A stretch of 64,000 nucleotides of DNA from Carettochelys insculpta (lineage: Eukaryota; Chordata; Testudines; Carettochelyidae), in the NCBI RefSeq assembly GCF_033958435.1, contig NC_134138.1, positions 204,485,298-204,549,297 of the forward strand, read 5' to 3'. The notes beneath the pieces are model-generated. The model made no database searches and had not been told where the DNA came from. It was given only the letters and a program-made list of their open reading frames with translations. The number at the start of each line of letters is the position of its first letter. The stretch's first letter is position 1. Shown here one piece after another: positions 21,425 through 33,800 of this stretch. The position numbers were made by a program, and so were the translations under genes.

Positions 21425-24372
21425 CTGAAATGCAAGAGAAAAAAATTACATAAATGTGTACAAAACAAGATACATTAAAAATCATAGAAATATATCAAAC
21501 TTTTTCCAGACTTGTCCTTTTCCTAGTCAAGGAAAGGAAACAACCTGAATGAACAGCACTCTGTCTCCATCTACCTGAAAACAAGGAGGCCAAAAAGATA
21601 TACATAACCCCACCTACTTACTTCTCTATTTATAAAAATCTAAGGCTGATTATAAGGAAAAAAAGCATAAAGAAAAGGAATTAATATGGAGAAAAGGGAT
21701 GACCACAACAAATATATTTCTTCCTCATTGTTCATATCCTCTTCCCGATCCAGCAAAGGAAACACTCTGAAGTAAAAACAAATACAACAAGAAAAAAAAA
21801 GTGGATGCTCTTAAAAAGATAGGTTGAAATGTGCTTTTCCATCTGAAAGCACATCATTCTGAAGGAAAAATTAATAATAAGGCTATATGAATGAATCCCT
21901 CTGTTACTAACCACATGCAACACAGCCATATTATGTTTTTGATCTTTCATTGAAAGAAAAAGATCTTTGAAAGACAGAATTATTACGATGCCCAAACCTA
22001 TGGGCCAGTCTGGAACTGGCTCCTGCCAGGAAGAACAAGAAAAACCAATCTCTCAGGTGTAAAAGAATGTGTATTATCAGAGGACCTATGGGAGAACAAC
22101 AATGCTCATAATAAATACTGAAAATCTCAAATAAAAAATCAGGTCCTCCATATACATCTATTCAGTATCTGAATAGTAGCCATCATCAGTACCTTGATGA
22201 TGGGTCTGAAGGTCCTACTACTTTCCGATAAGAGGACGGGAGTAGAAAATAAAGATGGCTTTCTTGTCTTGAGATACCTTACTCAAAGGTAGGCACTGAA
22301 CAGAATCAGAGGAGTCAGGATGTGACTTTGGAACAGAAATAGGCCTGAAGCCAAATGACTCTCCACATCACTTCAGCTACCCTGGTGTCTAATGAGTAAG
22401 GTCTCTTGTTTTCAGTTTTTACTGAAAAATACTCAGGTTTTACAAAAAGCTATTATTCCATTTTTATTGATTCAGGTAACAATTTTCGAACACTCAAGTA
22501 TATGAAAATCCTGAATATATCAAGAAAATCTAATACATTTATTAGATGGATGTGCTGATGTTTATTAATTAGTCTAAGTATAAATTTAAAGGTTGTCTAT
22601 CAATATTAAGGCAATGAAAGAAAAAATACAGACACACATGTATACCTATTGTCAGTTCCAGAAATAAACCACAGCATTCAATTGTTTACTCCTGGGAGAA
22701 TTCTGCATCACTGGATTTGTCCAGAATTCATATTCCCACCAATTTCTCTGCAGAAAAAATGGCTTCTGATGGGGAAGCAAAGGGAAACCACAAAACTGAT
22801 CATGAGTCCCTCCCAACAGTGCCAGATGCTTTGGATACCCAGAACAGCTGGTAGAGATATAAAATTACTGCTGGGTGGGAAACTAAGCAGACATGCATGT
22901 GAAAAACCGACAGACACACACTTGGTGCTTGCAGTACATTTGGCATGAAAGAGCAGGGTTTTTGAATGTTTTTGAGGAAGTAAGTATGAGGCAGGCTATG
23001 TTCCCCTCAGAGAGAGCAGAAAGTAGCAGCTTGCCTCAATTGTTCCCATTGTTCTTAGTGAATTCCACCTGGGAGCTCAAGACAGGTTATTAATATATTC
23101 TAAAAGACAGTATAGCCTTACAAATGCTTATAGTACACTAATGATTAGAAATGTTCCAATTTTTGAACTGAAAAGGTGTCCTGCCAAAGTGCGGTCAGTG
23201 AACTGTTTGCTACTGACCTTTCTGGAGATGCTCCGTAGTGAATAAAAATTGCGTATTTGAGTCCCTATCCCTCGCTTGCTTTTCAGTGGTCTATAATGTA
23301 TAGATTAGAGGGGTGGAGGGATGAGATTTTCTAGTCTTTATCAATACCATCAATACCATGGGCACCTCCAGAGACCACTGTCCTTCCTTTCACCTGGAAG
23401 AGGCTGCGGGACTGACAGGATAGGCCTTCAAAAAGTTAATATCTAAGAATATGCAGTGCTAAGGAAAACAAAGCAAAATTTGGAAGGATGCTGCTCTTTC
23501 TAGGAGCAGAATGACCAACCTTAGGAGACATGTTTAAGCAAAGTAAATGGAGAAAGGAAAAGAAAAAGAGGAAGGCTGACGTTAACAGATATCCAGGTTC
23601 AGCTGAAGAGGAAATAGTGGCTTTCTTTCTCTCCTCCTACCCATGCTTCTTGTGGTGGTGGGCCTTATCCTTCTTGTGAGACCTTGCACTAGCCATACTC
23701 ACCAAGCAGATACTTACAGAGTGGGGCACCAATGGACCTCTCTGTTCCCTGAAGGAGAAGATGTTTAAGCGGCAGTAGCAGGCACATAAATAAATTTGCA
23801 ACATGCCTACTCCGCATAAGGAACAGGTTGTAATTCCTCTCTGAGGGCCCATCAGTACCTTGAATGAGCTGAGAAGCTGACTCAAGCACTCAATTATTGC
23901 TTAAGAAAAGATAATGGTCAGTGACAACTGCTCTCTGAGCAGCTAAAGCCATCAAAATCTTGTATCACCTAGTCAGAAGGTGCTGATTTTAAAAAACAGA
24001 GAGACAGGCCAAGAGGAGCTGCCTGAGCAGGAAAAAAGAAAGAAGGATGTCATTTGCTGAGTAGCCCAAGTCAACTAGATATCGTGGCACCAGGAGAAAA
24101 CTTACAGAAGAAAAAACAAACACTGCCCCAAAGTCAGAAGTTGTCCCTCCATTTAACCATCCTGAAGACTTACATTGGGTGACAAAGGAAGAAAGGATGA
24201 GATACAACATGAAAGTGGCCTGAATTTGGGCAAATAAATTTTGAGTACTGTGGCTCAAAAGTGTGCCAAAATGTCCAAGTCTAAGTATTCATACCTGAAT
24301 GATTACCTGCTTCAGGCTTCTTTTTCTGTATTTGGCTTGCTCAATAGGTAGCTTTGGACTCAAGGGGCATGC
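21425..24372. other. upstream ZCWPW2 intron, no recognised element
   Basis: About 2.9 kb of AT-rich sequence with no convincing gene. Short open frames at 22649-22948, 23637-23889 and 23989-24258 show no family motif that I can name. Codon-like stretches on the minus strand around 23.6-24.3 kb may be an old retroelement remnant, but I cannot place it. Confidence 0.45.
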
Positions 24373-25150
24373 TGTCACGGATCCTCCCCTATTCTGACAC
24401 TCCAAGTGCAGAAAGGAGGGCCCCACAGAGACTTAAAAATACCTCATCTATACACAGGCTTGACTTTAAAACTTCTCCAGGGTCACAGATCCCCTGGACC
24501 CTGGAAAGTAGCTGCCATCACCCCAGTTCTTGGAGACTCATTTAACCCAGGCATGCACACTGGGGAATGCTCCCTGTGGGTAAAACTCCAACCCCATTCT
24601 CACCTTCACAGAGGGCTTGAGAAGAGCAAGCTATAATTCGATAGCTGTATGACCGAAGGTATGTACACAAACCCTTCTCAGGCACAGATATCAGATTGCT
24701 TGTTTAAAAAAAAAAAGTTATTTAGTCACAAAACAAGAGAAAGTAAATCATGAGGTTGCACACAGAGAAAAATATTTTCCTGGGATTCAGGTTAAAAGTT
24801 ACAGGTGAAAAAACATCAGGTCAAACAACACAAAAGAGAAAAACAGAGCAGCCAGTCCAAACAAATTCAAAATAACCATAACACAACCACATCTAACTAT
24901 ATATTTCCCTTTTACTTAAACCTCTATGGCTGATTTTGCGACAGTCAGTATACTTCTGAATGCCCGGGAGACATCTCCTCCCAGTCTATTTCTCTGCTGG
25001 TCTGCAGAAAATAAAAGCCCCAAAAGTTACACTTGTTCTCCATTTAAACAAAGCTACGTCACTTCCATTGGCCCACCTGGGATTCAGGTTACATCAGGAG
25101 ATTAACCCCTTCCTTCCCTGCAATCATTTAGGATATATGCTATAAATCAA
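24373..25150. mobile_element. LTR-like repeat, copy 1
   Basis: It begins TGTCACGG and shares an ordered series of blocks with 55319-55990: CACTCCAAGTGCAGAAAG, ggtcacagat, cccaggcatgcacac, an A-rich tract followed by a TTATTTAGTCACAAAAC-type patch, and TTCCTGGGATTCA. Starting with TG and carrying a terminal-repeat-like layout with a polyadenylation-like patch on the minus strand suggests an endogenous-retrovirus or other LTR in minus orientation. No coding region is attached. The right end is not defined. Confidence 0.45.
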
Positions 25151-25578
25151 AGTAAAGACAATGTTGTTGGTTCATTTATCAGTTTCTAGGACTTCAGCTA
25201 TCATGTTAAAAAAGGGCAGTTTTATTGGTGTGTATCTGTGTTTTATTAGTGAGTGATTTGTTGCTGGAAACAGCAAGAGCAGCCACAAACAAAGACCTCA
25301 GAGTACATGCCCTAAGAAGACAAATTAAGAGAAAAAGTCAATGGTTATCTACAAATACAAGATAGACAACATAAAAGAAATATTTGCTTAATTATGTTTA
25401 ACAAAAATGTAATTAGAGATCAGAAACAAATTCTGGACAGTGAGACCAAAGAGAAGAAGAATTTGACAAAGGAGGTTGGTAAATCACTTTAACATATTTT
25501 TCTGTGTCACAGCTATTTTAAGACAGACTTACACGGATTTAATTAGTTGAAGGGAAATCACCATACTTTTAGACAAAT
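25151..25578. other. no recognised feature
   Basis: AT-rich spacer between an LTR-like repeat and a MITE. Nothing recognised. Confidence 0.4.
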
Positions 25579-25581
25579 TTA

Positions 25582-25988
25582 TCCGTGTCTACACTAGCCA
25601 AAAACTTCGAAATGGCCATGCAAATGGCCATTTCGAAGTTTACTAATGAAGTGCTGAAATACATATTCAGCGCCTCATTAGCACGCGGGGGGCCGTGGCA
25701 CTTCGAGATTGACGCAACTTGTCCAGACAGGGCTCCTTTTCGAAAGGACCCCGACTACTTCAATGTCCCCTTATTCCTATCTGCTCATAGGAATAAGGGG
25801 ACTTTGAAGTAGCTGGGGTGCTTTCGAAAAGGAGCCCCGTCTGGACGAGCCTCGTCAATTTCGAAGTGTCACGGCCCCCCCGCGTGCTAATGAGGCGCTG
25901 AATATGTATTTCAGCACTTCATTAGTAAACTTTGAAATGGCCATTTGCATGGCCATTTCAAAGTTTTTGGCTAGTGTAGACGTAGCCA
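25582..25988. mobile_element. palindromic PIF/Harbinger-type MITE, copy 1
   Basis: A 407-bp element, probably flanked by TTA (25579-25581 and 25989-25991), with GTCTACACTAGCC terminal inverted repeats. The whole element is one palindrome: from each end to the centre near 25787 the two halves match with few differences. Each end also contains its own smaller hairpin (AACTTCGAAATGGCCAT facing ATGGCCATTTCGAAGTT). It has no coding capacity. Confidence 0.82.
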
Positions 25989-26029
25989 TTATTTGCCTTA
26001 AAAATGGAGCCAAATCTAACTACCATGTT

Positions 26030-26142
26030 AAAACAAAAAGCAGTCAAGTAGCACTTTAAAGATTAGCAAAATAGTCTTTAAAGTGTTACTTGACTGCTTT
26101 TTGTTTTGATGTACATAGACTAGCACGGCTCCCCCTCTGTTA
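26030..26142. mobile_element. 113-bp inverted dimer of a Penelope-like element tail
   Basis: Two inverted copies of a PLE tail (AAGCAGTCAAGTAGCACTTT and its complement) meet near 26074. The tail is the same one that ends the unit at 48238-49364. The pair is bounded by an exact 14-bp duplication, CTAACTACCATGTT, at 26016-26029 and 26143-26156, so the hairpin was inserted as one piece. Confidence 0.85.
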
Positions 26143-26156
26143 CTAACTACCATGTT

Positions 26157-26597
26157 GTGAGAGATATTACCTAACTTACAATTAATACTGCTTATACACA
26201 ACACCCCCCAAAAAAACCTCAAGATGCCTTACAGGTATTAAATAAGTTATGTTTCTGCCTGCAACAGGTTATAATCTACCTGGTTAAAGACAAAAGAATG
26301 CAGAAAAACATTACTGTATTGAACCAAAATTTCAGGTCTAGCTCATGTCTCTTCTCACTTTTGTACTACAACAAAAAACTGATGGCTGGCTTCCTGACTG
26401 AAAAAAATAGAGAATAAAGCAGAATTTTAAATAAGGGACCACCCTGACAACTCACATTGACTTCAAAGGTACAAAATCAGATCTTAATTTCTCCTAAAAT
26501 GTTTGTAATTCAAAAGCTACTATCTTAAGAATGCAATAAGAAGAAGCATGGGCACCAATTACAGGCTGGAAATACTGTAATGCCTTATGAACTCTAT
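26157..26597. other. no recognised feature
   Basis: Short unique-looking spacer between the PLE hairpin and the second palindromic MITE. Confidence 0.4.
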
Positions 26598-27031
26598 GGC
26601 CGTGTCTACACTAGCCCAAAACTTCGAAATAGCCATGCAAAATCCATTTCGAAGATTACTAATGCAGCGCTGAAATACATATTCAGTGCCTCGTTAGCAC
26701 GTGGGCGGCTGCGGCACTTCAAAATTGCCGTGGCTCGCTGCCACACGGCTCGTCCAGACAGGAGTCCTTTTTGAAAGGATCCCACCAACTTCGAAATCCC
26801 CTTATTCCTATGAGCAAATACGAATAAGGGGATTTCAAAGTTGGTGGGGTCCTTTCGAAAAGGACCCCGTCTGGACAAGCCGCGCAGCAGCGAGCCGCAG
26901 CAATTTTGAAGTGCTGCGGCCACCCGCATGCTAATGAGGCGCTGAATATGTATTTCAGTGCTTCATCAGGAATCTTCGAAATGGCCATTTGCATGGACAT
27001 TTCAAAGTTTTGGGCTAGTGTAGATGTAGCC
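26598..27031. mobile_element. palindromic PIF/Harbinger-type MITE, copy 2
   Basis: A 434-bp relative of the element at 25582. It has the same GTGTCTACACTAGCCC ends, the same ATACATATTCAGTGCCTC block near both sides, and a palindrome centred near 26817. The flanking triplets (TAT and TGT) no longer match. Slightly more decayed than copy 1. Confidence 0.78.
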
Positions 27032-27064
27032 TGTGTGTTTAGTTGCCTAGGCCTAATGTATTTT

Positions 27065-27505
27065 TCAGAGTACCATTTACAGAATCATAGGGGTATGAAA
27101 GATTTGAAAAGAAGGATACTGGCATTTGAGAGGAGTTGCTACAGAAAGATTCTGAGAAAAGGATGGATGCAGAAGGTCACCAATGAGGAACTATGCAGTA
27201 TGATACAGCCAAAAGAGAATGTACTACAGAAGGTTATACAAACAAGTTACAGCTATTCGGGCATATTTGCAGAATGAATAATGAACGAAAAATCAAGACC
27301 CTGGTGTTCCGCATAATGGACAGTTCAAATAGGAGGCAGACCCCATAGAGAAAAGGGTAGATGATATAGTAGATTGGTGCAGAACTAGTCTACAGAAACT
27401 CAGCCACTCTGCACTGGACAGGGAAAGATGGAAGGAAAAAGTGAGAGAAGCATCAGATATCAACAGGCACTGGGCCCATGGTTGTTGATGATGGTGACGA
27501 TGATT
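27065..27505 (+). pseudogene. 3' end of a non-CR1 LINE
   Basis: The frame gives DLKRRILAFERSCYRKILRK then GWMQKVTNEELCSMIQPKEN. After a shift come NNERKIKTLVF, DSSNRR, DDIVDWCRTSLQKLSHSALD and RERWKEKVREAS. This is the region after the reverse transcriptase found at the C-terminus of several LINE families, including RTE-like elements. It ends with a GATGATGGTGACGATGATT tail, typical of a short-repeat LINE 3' end. I cannot assign the clade with certainty. Confidence 0.6.
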
Positions 27506-28440
27506 CTAAGCAATCATACTTGGCTGTCTTACAAAGAGTGCAATTCCTCCACCTTTTCTCCTCACATCTGTCCTTCCTGGACAGAATATATCTTTCCATG
27601 ACAATGGTCAAACCATGTGAGTGATCCCACCAACTCTCCATTATCCCAAGCACATTAGAGTTCAATGACTGCGCCAGGACTTCCAATTCCTCCTGCTTGT
27701 GTCCCAGGCTTCTTGCATTTGTGTTTAGACACCTAAGATAACGAGCTAATTGTCCTACGTTCCCCATATGAATTAGGGGTCTTCCTCTGTTGCACCTTCC
27801 TCCTTGTGTTTCTTCCCAGTATGCCACTTAACTAAGGGCTTAGATCACTGTCCCCTAACAAACCTAGTTTAAACCCTCCTCATGAGGTTTGCAAGCCTGC
27901 CCGCAAAGATGCTCTACCTTCTCTTCATTAAGTAGATCCCATCTCTTCCTAAAAATCCTGCCCAGAATAGCATCCCACCTTTGAAGAACCCAAAGCCCTC
28001 TCCCCAACACTGCTTGTGCAATCACACATTTACTTCCAAAATCTGACAATCCCTATCTGGGCCTTCTCCTTCAACAGGAAGGATGGACAAGAACACAACT
28101 TGCATCTCAGACTCCTGGATCCCTTCTACCCAGAGCCAAATCATCTGCAGTGACCCACTCAAGGTCATTCTTGGCAGTGTTTTAGTTCCTACCTGAAGAA
28201 GTAGGAGTGGGTGGATGTTCAAACCCTTGATCAGTCTCAGCAGACTCTCAGTCACAACCTGAATTCTAGCTCCAGGCAAGCAGCACACATTTCAAGTTTC
28301 CTGGTCTATCCCCAATCTTCTCCTGGTGGTTGTGGGGGTTGTCACGGAATCCCTATCCCTAAGACTATGTAGCTCATGCATTCTGGTTGATGGGCTCTCC
28401 TTCTGATGCCTTTCCTCGGAGGTTGCTTCCAAAGAATTAC
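27506..28440 (-). pseudogene. CR1 fragment: ORF1 esterase end and endonuclease start
   Basis: Read from 28440 down. A minus-strand frame at 28288-28022 contains LRLIKGLNIHPLLLLQVGT and VVFLSILPVEGEGPDRD, matching the SGNH-esterase domain in CR1 ORF1. The end of ORF1 follows (WDLLNEEKVEHL...EEGLN, 27990-27880). The start of ORF2 then reads YLRCLNTNARSLGHKQEELE and GIMESWWDHSHGL (27740-27600). This is the 5' part of a CR1. The 3' part, which a normal insertion must contain, is missing at the junction near 27505. Confidence 0.72.
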
Positions 28441-28685
28441 ATCATAGTACTTGAGAGATAGGCGTGTTAGTCTGTATCTTTGAGAAGTAGTAGTAGTCCT
28501 GTGACACCTTATAGACTAACAGATATTTTGGAGCATAAGCTTTCGTGGGCAAAGATCTGCTTCATCAGATGCACGGGAGGGGGGAGTGTCCAGAGGGGTA
28601 TTTAAAGAGTGGGGTCGCAGTAAAAGGGAGGGCCAGAGATGACAAGGTCTATTCAGCAAGGTGGAAATAGCCCATTATTGGTAGG

Positions 28686-30563
28686 ATGTATCTAAAGTGG
28701 AAGTCAAATCCTAGTGAGGAAAATAGAAAGGAACACAAACACTCCCAAATTAAGTGTCATAATGTAGTAAGAAAAGCCAAAAAAGATTTTGAGGAACAGC
28801 TAGCCAAAAATTTAAAAAATGATAGTAAAATGTTTTTTAAAAACATTAGAAGCAGGAAGCCCGCTAAAAAAGCAGTGGGGCCCTTGGACGATAAAGATAT
28901 AAAAGGAGCGATCATGGAAGACAGTGCCATTGCGGAGCGATTAAATGATTTCTTTGCTTCAGTCTTCACGGCTGAGGATGTTACAGAGGTTCCTAAATCT
29001 GAGCCAGCCTTTTTAGGTGACAAATCTGAGCAACTCTCCCAGATTGAAGTGACATTAGAGGAGGTTTTGGAGTTAATTGATAAGCTGAATAGTAACAAGT
29101 CTCCAGGACCAGATGGTATTCACCCAAGGGTTCTGAAAGAACTCAAATGTGAAATTGTGGACTTATTAACAGTGGTTTGTAACCTATCCTTTAAATCTGC
29201 TTCGGTACCCAATGACTGGAAGATGGCCAATATAACGCCAATATTTAAAAAAGGCTCTAGAGAAGACCCTGGCAATTATAGACCGATAAGTCTAACATCA
29301 GTACCAGGCAAATTAGTAGAAACAATAGTAAAGAATAAAATTGCAAGGCACGTAAAAGAGCACGAATTGTTGGGCAAAAGTCAGCATGGTTTCTGCAGAG
29401 GGAAGTCGTGTCTAACTAATTTATTAGAATTCTTTGAAGGGGTTAATAAACATGCAGACAAGGGGCACCCAGTGGACATAATATACCTAGATTTCCAGAA
29501 AGCCTTTGACATGGTCCCACACCAAAGGCTTTTATGTAAATTAGGTGGTCATGGGATAGGAGGAAAGATCCTTTCATGGATCGGGAATTGGTTAAAAGAC
29601 AGAAAACAGAGGGTGGGAATAAATGGTAAATTTTCACAATGGAGGAGGGTAACTAGTGGTGTTCCCCAGGGGTCAGTCCTGGGACCGATCCTGTTCAACT
29701 TGTTCATCAATGATCTAGAAAATGAGGTAAGCAGTGAGGTGGCAAAGTTTGCAGATGACACCAAGTTGTTCAGGACAATCAAAACCAAAAGGGATTGTGA
29801 AGAACTACAAAAAGATCTCAGCAAACTGAGTGATTGGGCAGCAAAATGGCAAATGAAATTTAATGTGGGTAAGTGTAAGGTAATGCACGTTGGAAAAAAT
29901 AACCCAAATTACACGTACTACATGATGGGGTCAAATTTAGCTACGACAGATCAGGAAAGGGATCTTGGAGTTATAGTGGATAGTTCTCTGAAGACATCCA
30001 CGCAGTGTGCAGCGGCAGTTAGTAAGGCAAATAGGATGTTAAGAATTATTAAAAAAGGGATCGATAATAAGACAAAAGATATCATACTTCCCCTATATAA
30101 AACTATGGTACGCCCACATCTTGAGTACTGCGTGCAGATGTGGTCTCCTCACCTCAAAAAAGATATATTGGCATTAGAAAAGGTTCAGAAAAGGGCGACT
30201 AAGATGATTAGGGGTTTGGAACAGGTCCCATATGGGGAGAGGCTAGAGAGACTGGGACTTTTCAGTCTGGAAAAGAGGCGATTGAGCGGCAATATGATAG
30301 AGGTATATAAAATCATGAATGGTGTGGAGAAAGTGAATATAGAAAAATTATTTACCTTTTCCCATAATACAAGAACTAGGGGACACCAAATGAAATTGAT
30401 GGGTAGTAGGTTCAAAACTAATAAAAGGAAATTTTTCTTCACACAGCGCACAGTCAACCTGTGGAACTCCTTGCCGGAGGAGGCTGTGAAGGCCAGGACT
30501 CTATTAGGGTTTAAAAAAGAGCTCGATAAATTTTTGCAGGTTAGGTCCATAAATGGCTATTAG
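28686..30563 (+). CDS. CR1 reverse transcriptase, uninterrupted 625-codon frame
   Basis: The frame runs without a stop from the 5' truncation point to TAG at 30561. It contains [51 protein letters not shown] (first catalytic Asp), [20 protein letters not shown], and KFADDTKLF with both active-site Asp intact. The thumb and C-terminal region follows: [50 protein letters not shown] and [15 protein letters not shown]. The ATG is incidental, because the endonuclease and the true start are missing. Every other CR1 piece in the window is interrupted, so this is the youngest. It is probably not translated as a functional unit. Confidence 0.85.
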   Translation: MYLKWKSNPSEENRKEHKHSQIKCHNVVRKAKKDFEEQLAKNLKNDSKMFFKNIRSRKPAKKAVGPLDDKDIKGAIMEDSAIAERLNDFFASVFTAEDVTEVPKSEPAFLGDKSEQLSQIEVTLEEVLELIDKLNSNKSPGPDGIHPRVLKELKCEIVDLLTVVCNLSFKSASVPNDWKMANITPIFKKGSREDPGNYRPISLTSVPGKLVETIVKNKIARHVKEHELLGKSQHGFCRGKSCLTNLLEFFEGVNKHADKGHPVDIIYLDFQKAFDMVPHQRLLCKLGGHGIGGKILSWIGNWLKDRKQRVGINGKFSQWRRVTSGVPQGSVLGPILFNLFINDLENEVSSEVAKFADDTKLFRTIKTKRDCEELQKDLSKLSDWAAKWQMKFNVGKCKVMHVGKNNPNYTYYMMGSNLATTDQERDLGVIVDSSLKTSTQCAAAVSKANRMLRIIKKGIDNKTKDIILPLYKTMVRPHLEYCVQMWSPHLKKDILALEKVQKRATKMIRGLEQVPYGERLERLGLFSLEKRRLSGNMIEVYKIMNGVEKVNIEKLFTFSHNTRTRGHQMKLMGSRFKTNKRKFFFTQRTVNLWNSLPEEAVKARTLLGFKKELDKFLQVRSINGY

Positions 30564-30752
30564 CCAGGGGTAAAGTATGGTGCCCTAGCCTTCAGTACAA
30601 GGGCAGGAGATGGATGGCAGGAGATAAATCGCTTGATCATTGTCTTCTGTTCTCCTTCTCTGGGGCACCTGGCATTGGCCACTGTCGGCAGACGGGATAC
30701 TGGGCTTGATGGACCTTTGGTCTGACCCAGTATGGCCATTCTTATGTTCTTA
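28687..30752 (+). mobile_element. CR1 LINE, 5'-truncated, nested in the PLE 3' UTR
   Basis: It begins inside CR1 ORF2 and ends with TATGGCCATTCTTATGTTCT, the 3' end of its subfamily, shared with the copy ending at 61026. The PLE 3' UTR is split exactly around it: GTAGGATGTATCTAAA before and AAGAAGAAAAAACAAG after, compared with an uninterrupted version at 34890-34920. It is therefore younger than the PLE. Confidence 0.88.
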
Positions 30753-30837
30753 AAGAAGAAAAAACAAGTCAAATCCCACAGGCCCATTGTCAGAGGCTAA
30801 TGGGGAGATAAACACCCAGGGCTGAGAAGCTGCTTTT

Positions 30838-33800
30838 CTAAGGGGCGAGCCACTCCCAGTCTCTGTTTAATGCTTGGTTGATGGAGTCAAATTTGCAAAT
30901 AAATTGCAGCTTAGAGATTTCTCTCTCCATTTGATTTTTGAACTTTCTTTGTTTTAGGACTGCTACTTTTAAATCTGCTACTGAGTGTCCCGGGAGATTG
31001 AAGTGCTCGTCCACAGGTTTCTGTACATTACCATTCCTGATGTCTGATTTATGTCCATTTATCCATTTACATAGACTGTCCAGTTTGACCAATGTAAATT
31101 GCAGTGGGGCATTGCTGGCACATGATGGGATAAATTATATTAGTAGATGTGCAGGTAAAGGAGCCCTTGATGGTATGGTTGATGTTAGGCCCTGTGATGA
31201 TATCATTGGTGTAGATATGTGAGCAGAGTTGGCAGCGAGGTTTGTTGCAAGGATTGATTCCAGGTTTAGAGTTCCTGTCTTGTGATATATAGCTGCCGCT
31301 GAGAATTTGTTTAAGGTTGGCAGGCTGTCTGTAGGTGAGGACAGGCCTGCCTCCCAAGGTCTGTGAGAGTGAAGGATCATTGTCCAGGATGGGCTGCAGA
31401 TCACTGATAATGTGTTGGAGAGGCCTTAGGTAGGGGCTGTATGTGATGGCCAGTGGTGTTCTCTTGTTTTCCTTGCGAGGCTTGTCTTGTAGCAGGTGGC
31501 CTCTGGGTACCTGTCTGGCTCTGTCAATCTGTTTGCTCACTTCTTTAGGTGGGTATTGTAGTTTGAGGAAAGCTTGGTAAAGGTCTTGTAGATGTTTATC
31601 TCCGTCTGATGGATCAGACCAAATATGGTTGTACCTTAGTGCCTGGCTGTGTACAATGGGTCGTGTAGTGTGCCCTGGATGGAAGCTGGAGGCATGTAGA
31701 TAAGCATAGCGGTCCATGGGTTTTCTGTATAGGGTGGTATTTATGTGACCATTGCTTATCTGCACAGTAGTGTCCAGGAAGTGGATCTCTTGAGTGGATT
31801 GATCCAGGCTAAGGTTGATGGTGGGGTGGAAACTGTTGAAATCACGGTGTAACTCTTCAAAAGCCTCCGTCCCATGGGTCCAGATGATGAAGATGTGTAG
31901 CCAGACAAAGTCTCCCCCTTACAAGCCAGCTTGCTCGCTGCCCCCGCCCCCCACTGAGGAGCACACAGGGCACGGAAATGGCTGCTGACAGCACAGTCTT
32001 TGATGCCCTCATTGAGGCCCAGATGTGCTAGCTCATCGTGACCCTGAGAAACAGAAAGTACAGATAAAAGGCTAACAGGCCAAACTGTCAACAAGGGAGG
32101 GCGGGGGGAACCTCAGGAAATCACCCCAGCTGGCATTGATGAATTTGATGCACACACACATACCATCCCAGAAGAGGAAGTCCCTGCCCACACAAAAAGA
32201 ACGTCCTGTACTCCTAAATTGCTTATCTCCTGTCTTACAAGTGCAAATTAAGTAAGAATGCCCTTGTAACAAACTGGCGTCACAAAAGACAGACCAGTAC
32301 GATCTGGCACCTTAGATAAGAAAGAGAATACGTAACCCAAAAGGGGTATAAAAGGCGGGCCCAGCAGAACTCTAACTCTGAGTGCATCTCCACCAACTAC
32401 CTGCTGGTCGGGTCAGGTGACTGCCTCCCGAGGTCCACAACTGGGGACGCTCAACCTCATATTCATCTTTCCGCGGAACTGAGTGACCGATCCGGCTTGG
32501 CTACGCTGGTATCAAGAGACACAGAGAGGGTAAGATATACCCATGCTAGGTCTCCTTTCTTTTTGTGCACAGCTAAAGAATTAGAGCTCTGTAACTAGAT
32601 GTCGTTGTATCAAGATATCGTGTTAAATGGTAACAGATATCTTTGTATTGGATTGTAACGTAACTTGTTAACACCTGTACTTTGCTAACATATAAGAAGT
32701 AGACAATAGCCTTCTGTAACCACACGCTTATAACTGTAGCTTAATAAACTTGTAACTAGTTAAGATCTGAGCCTGACTGCTGTTACCCCTTTTGTCACTG
32801 CAACACAGCTGGCACAATAAAAAGAACTTTAACCGTTTGGTTAACACAGCCTGGCTGTAGGTGAGAGTGCCAGGAGCTCCCTGCTCTAACAGTAAAAAAC
32901 TGGGTTGTTTAGGACCCAGGGGCATACCTCACTGCACATTACCCGGCCACCGGCTAACAAGATGTCATCAATGTAGTGCAGGTAGAGGAGGGGCACGAGG
33001 GGATGAGAAATGAGAAAGCGTTGTTCCAGGTCAGCCATAAAAATATTGGCATACTGTGGGGCCATGCAGGTGCCCATAGCAGTGCCACTGATTTGAAGGT
33101 ATAATCTGTCCTCAAATCTGAACTAGTTGCGGGTGAGAACAAAGACACAAAGCTCCGCCAGCATTTGTACCTCGTTCTCATCAGAGATAATGTTCCTAAC
33201 AGCTTGGAGTCCATTTTCATGTGGGATATTGGTGGAATGGGCCTCTACATCCACGGTGGCCAGGATGGTGTTTTCCGGAAGGTCACCAATGGATTGTAGT
33301 CTCCTGAGGAAGTCAGTGATATCTTGAAGAAAGTGGAGTGCTGGCAGCATAGGGTCTAAGTAGAGAGTCTACATATCCAGACAATCTTGTGGTGAGGGTG
33401 CCAGTGCCTGAGATGATGGGGCATCTGGGATTACCAGCTTTATGGATCTTGGGTAGCAGATAGGATAAACCTGGTTTGGGTTCAAGGGGTGTTCCTGTGT
33501 AGATTTGTTCCTGTGTTTTTATAGGGATGGTCTTAAGTAGATGCTATAGTTTCTTTGTGTATTCCTCAGTGGGATCCTGGGACAGAGGCTTGTAGAATGT
33601 GGTACTGGAGAATTGCCTGGCAGCCACCTATTGGTAGCTGGTCCTATTCATGATGACAACAGCACCTCCCTTGTTGGCCTCTTGGATGACAATGTCAGAG
33701 TTGTTTCTGAGGATGTTGATGGTGTTGCATTCTGCATGGCTGAGGTTATGGGGTGAGTGATGACGCTCTTCCACAATTTCTGCCTGTGCATGTGGGCGGA

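Noticed and set aside
23637..24258. Possible coding remnant on the minus strand (QLIQGTDGPSERNYNLF, DFGAVFVFSSVSFLLVP)
   Set aside because: The stretches look codon-like, but I could not match them to any family or find a conserved motif, so I left the region unannotated.
26030..26142. Possible microRNA precursor hairpin
   Set aside because: The hairpin is two inverted PLE tails flanked by an exact 14-bp target duplication, which explains it fully.
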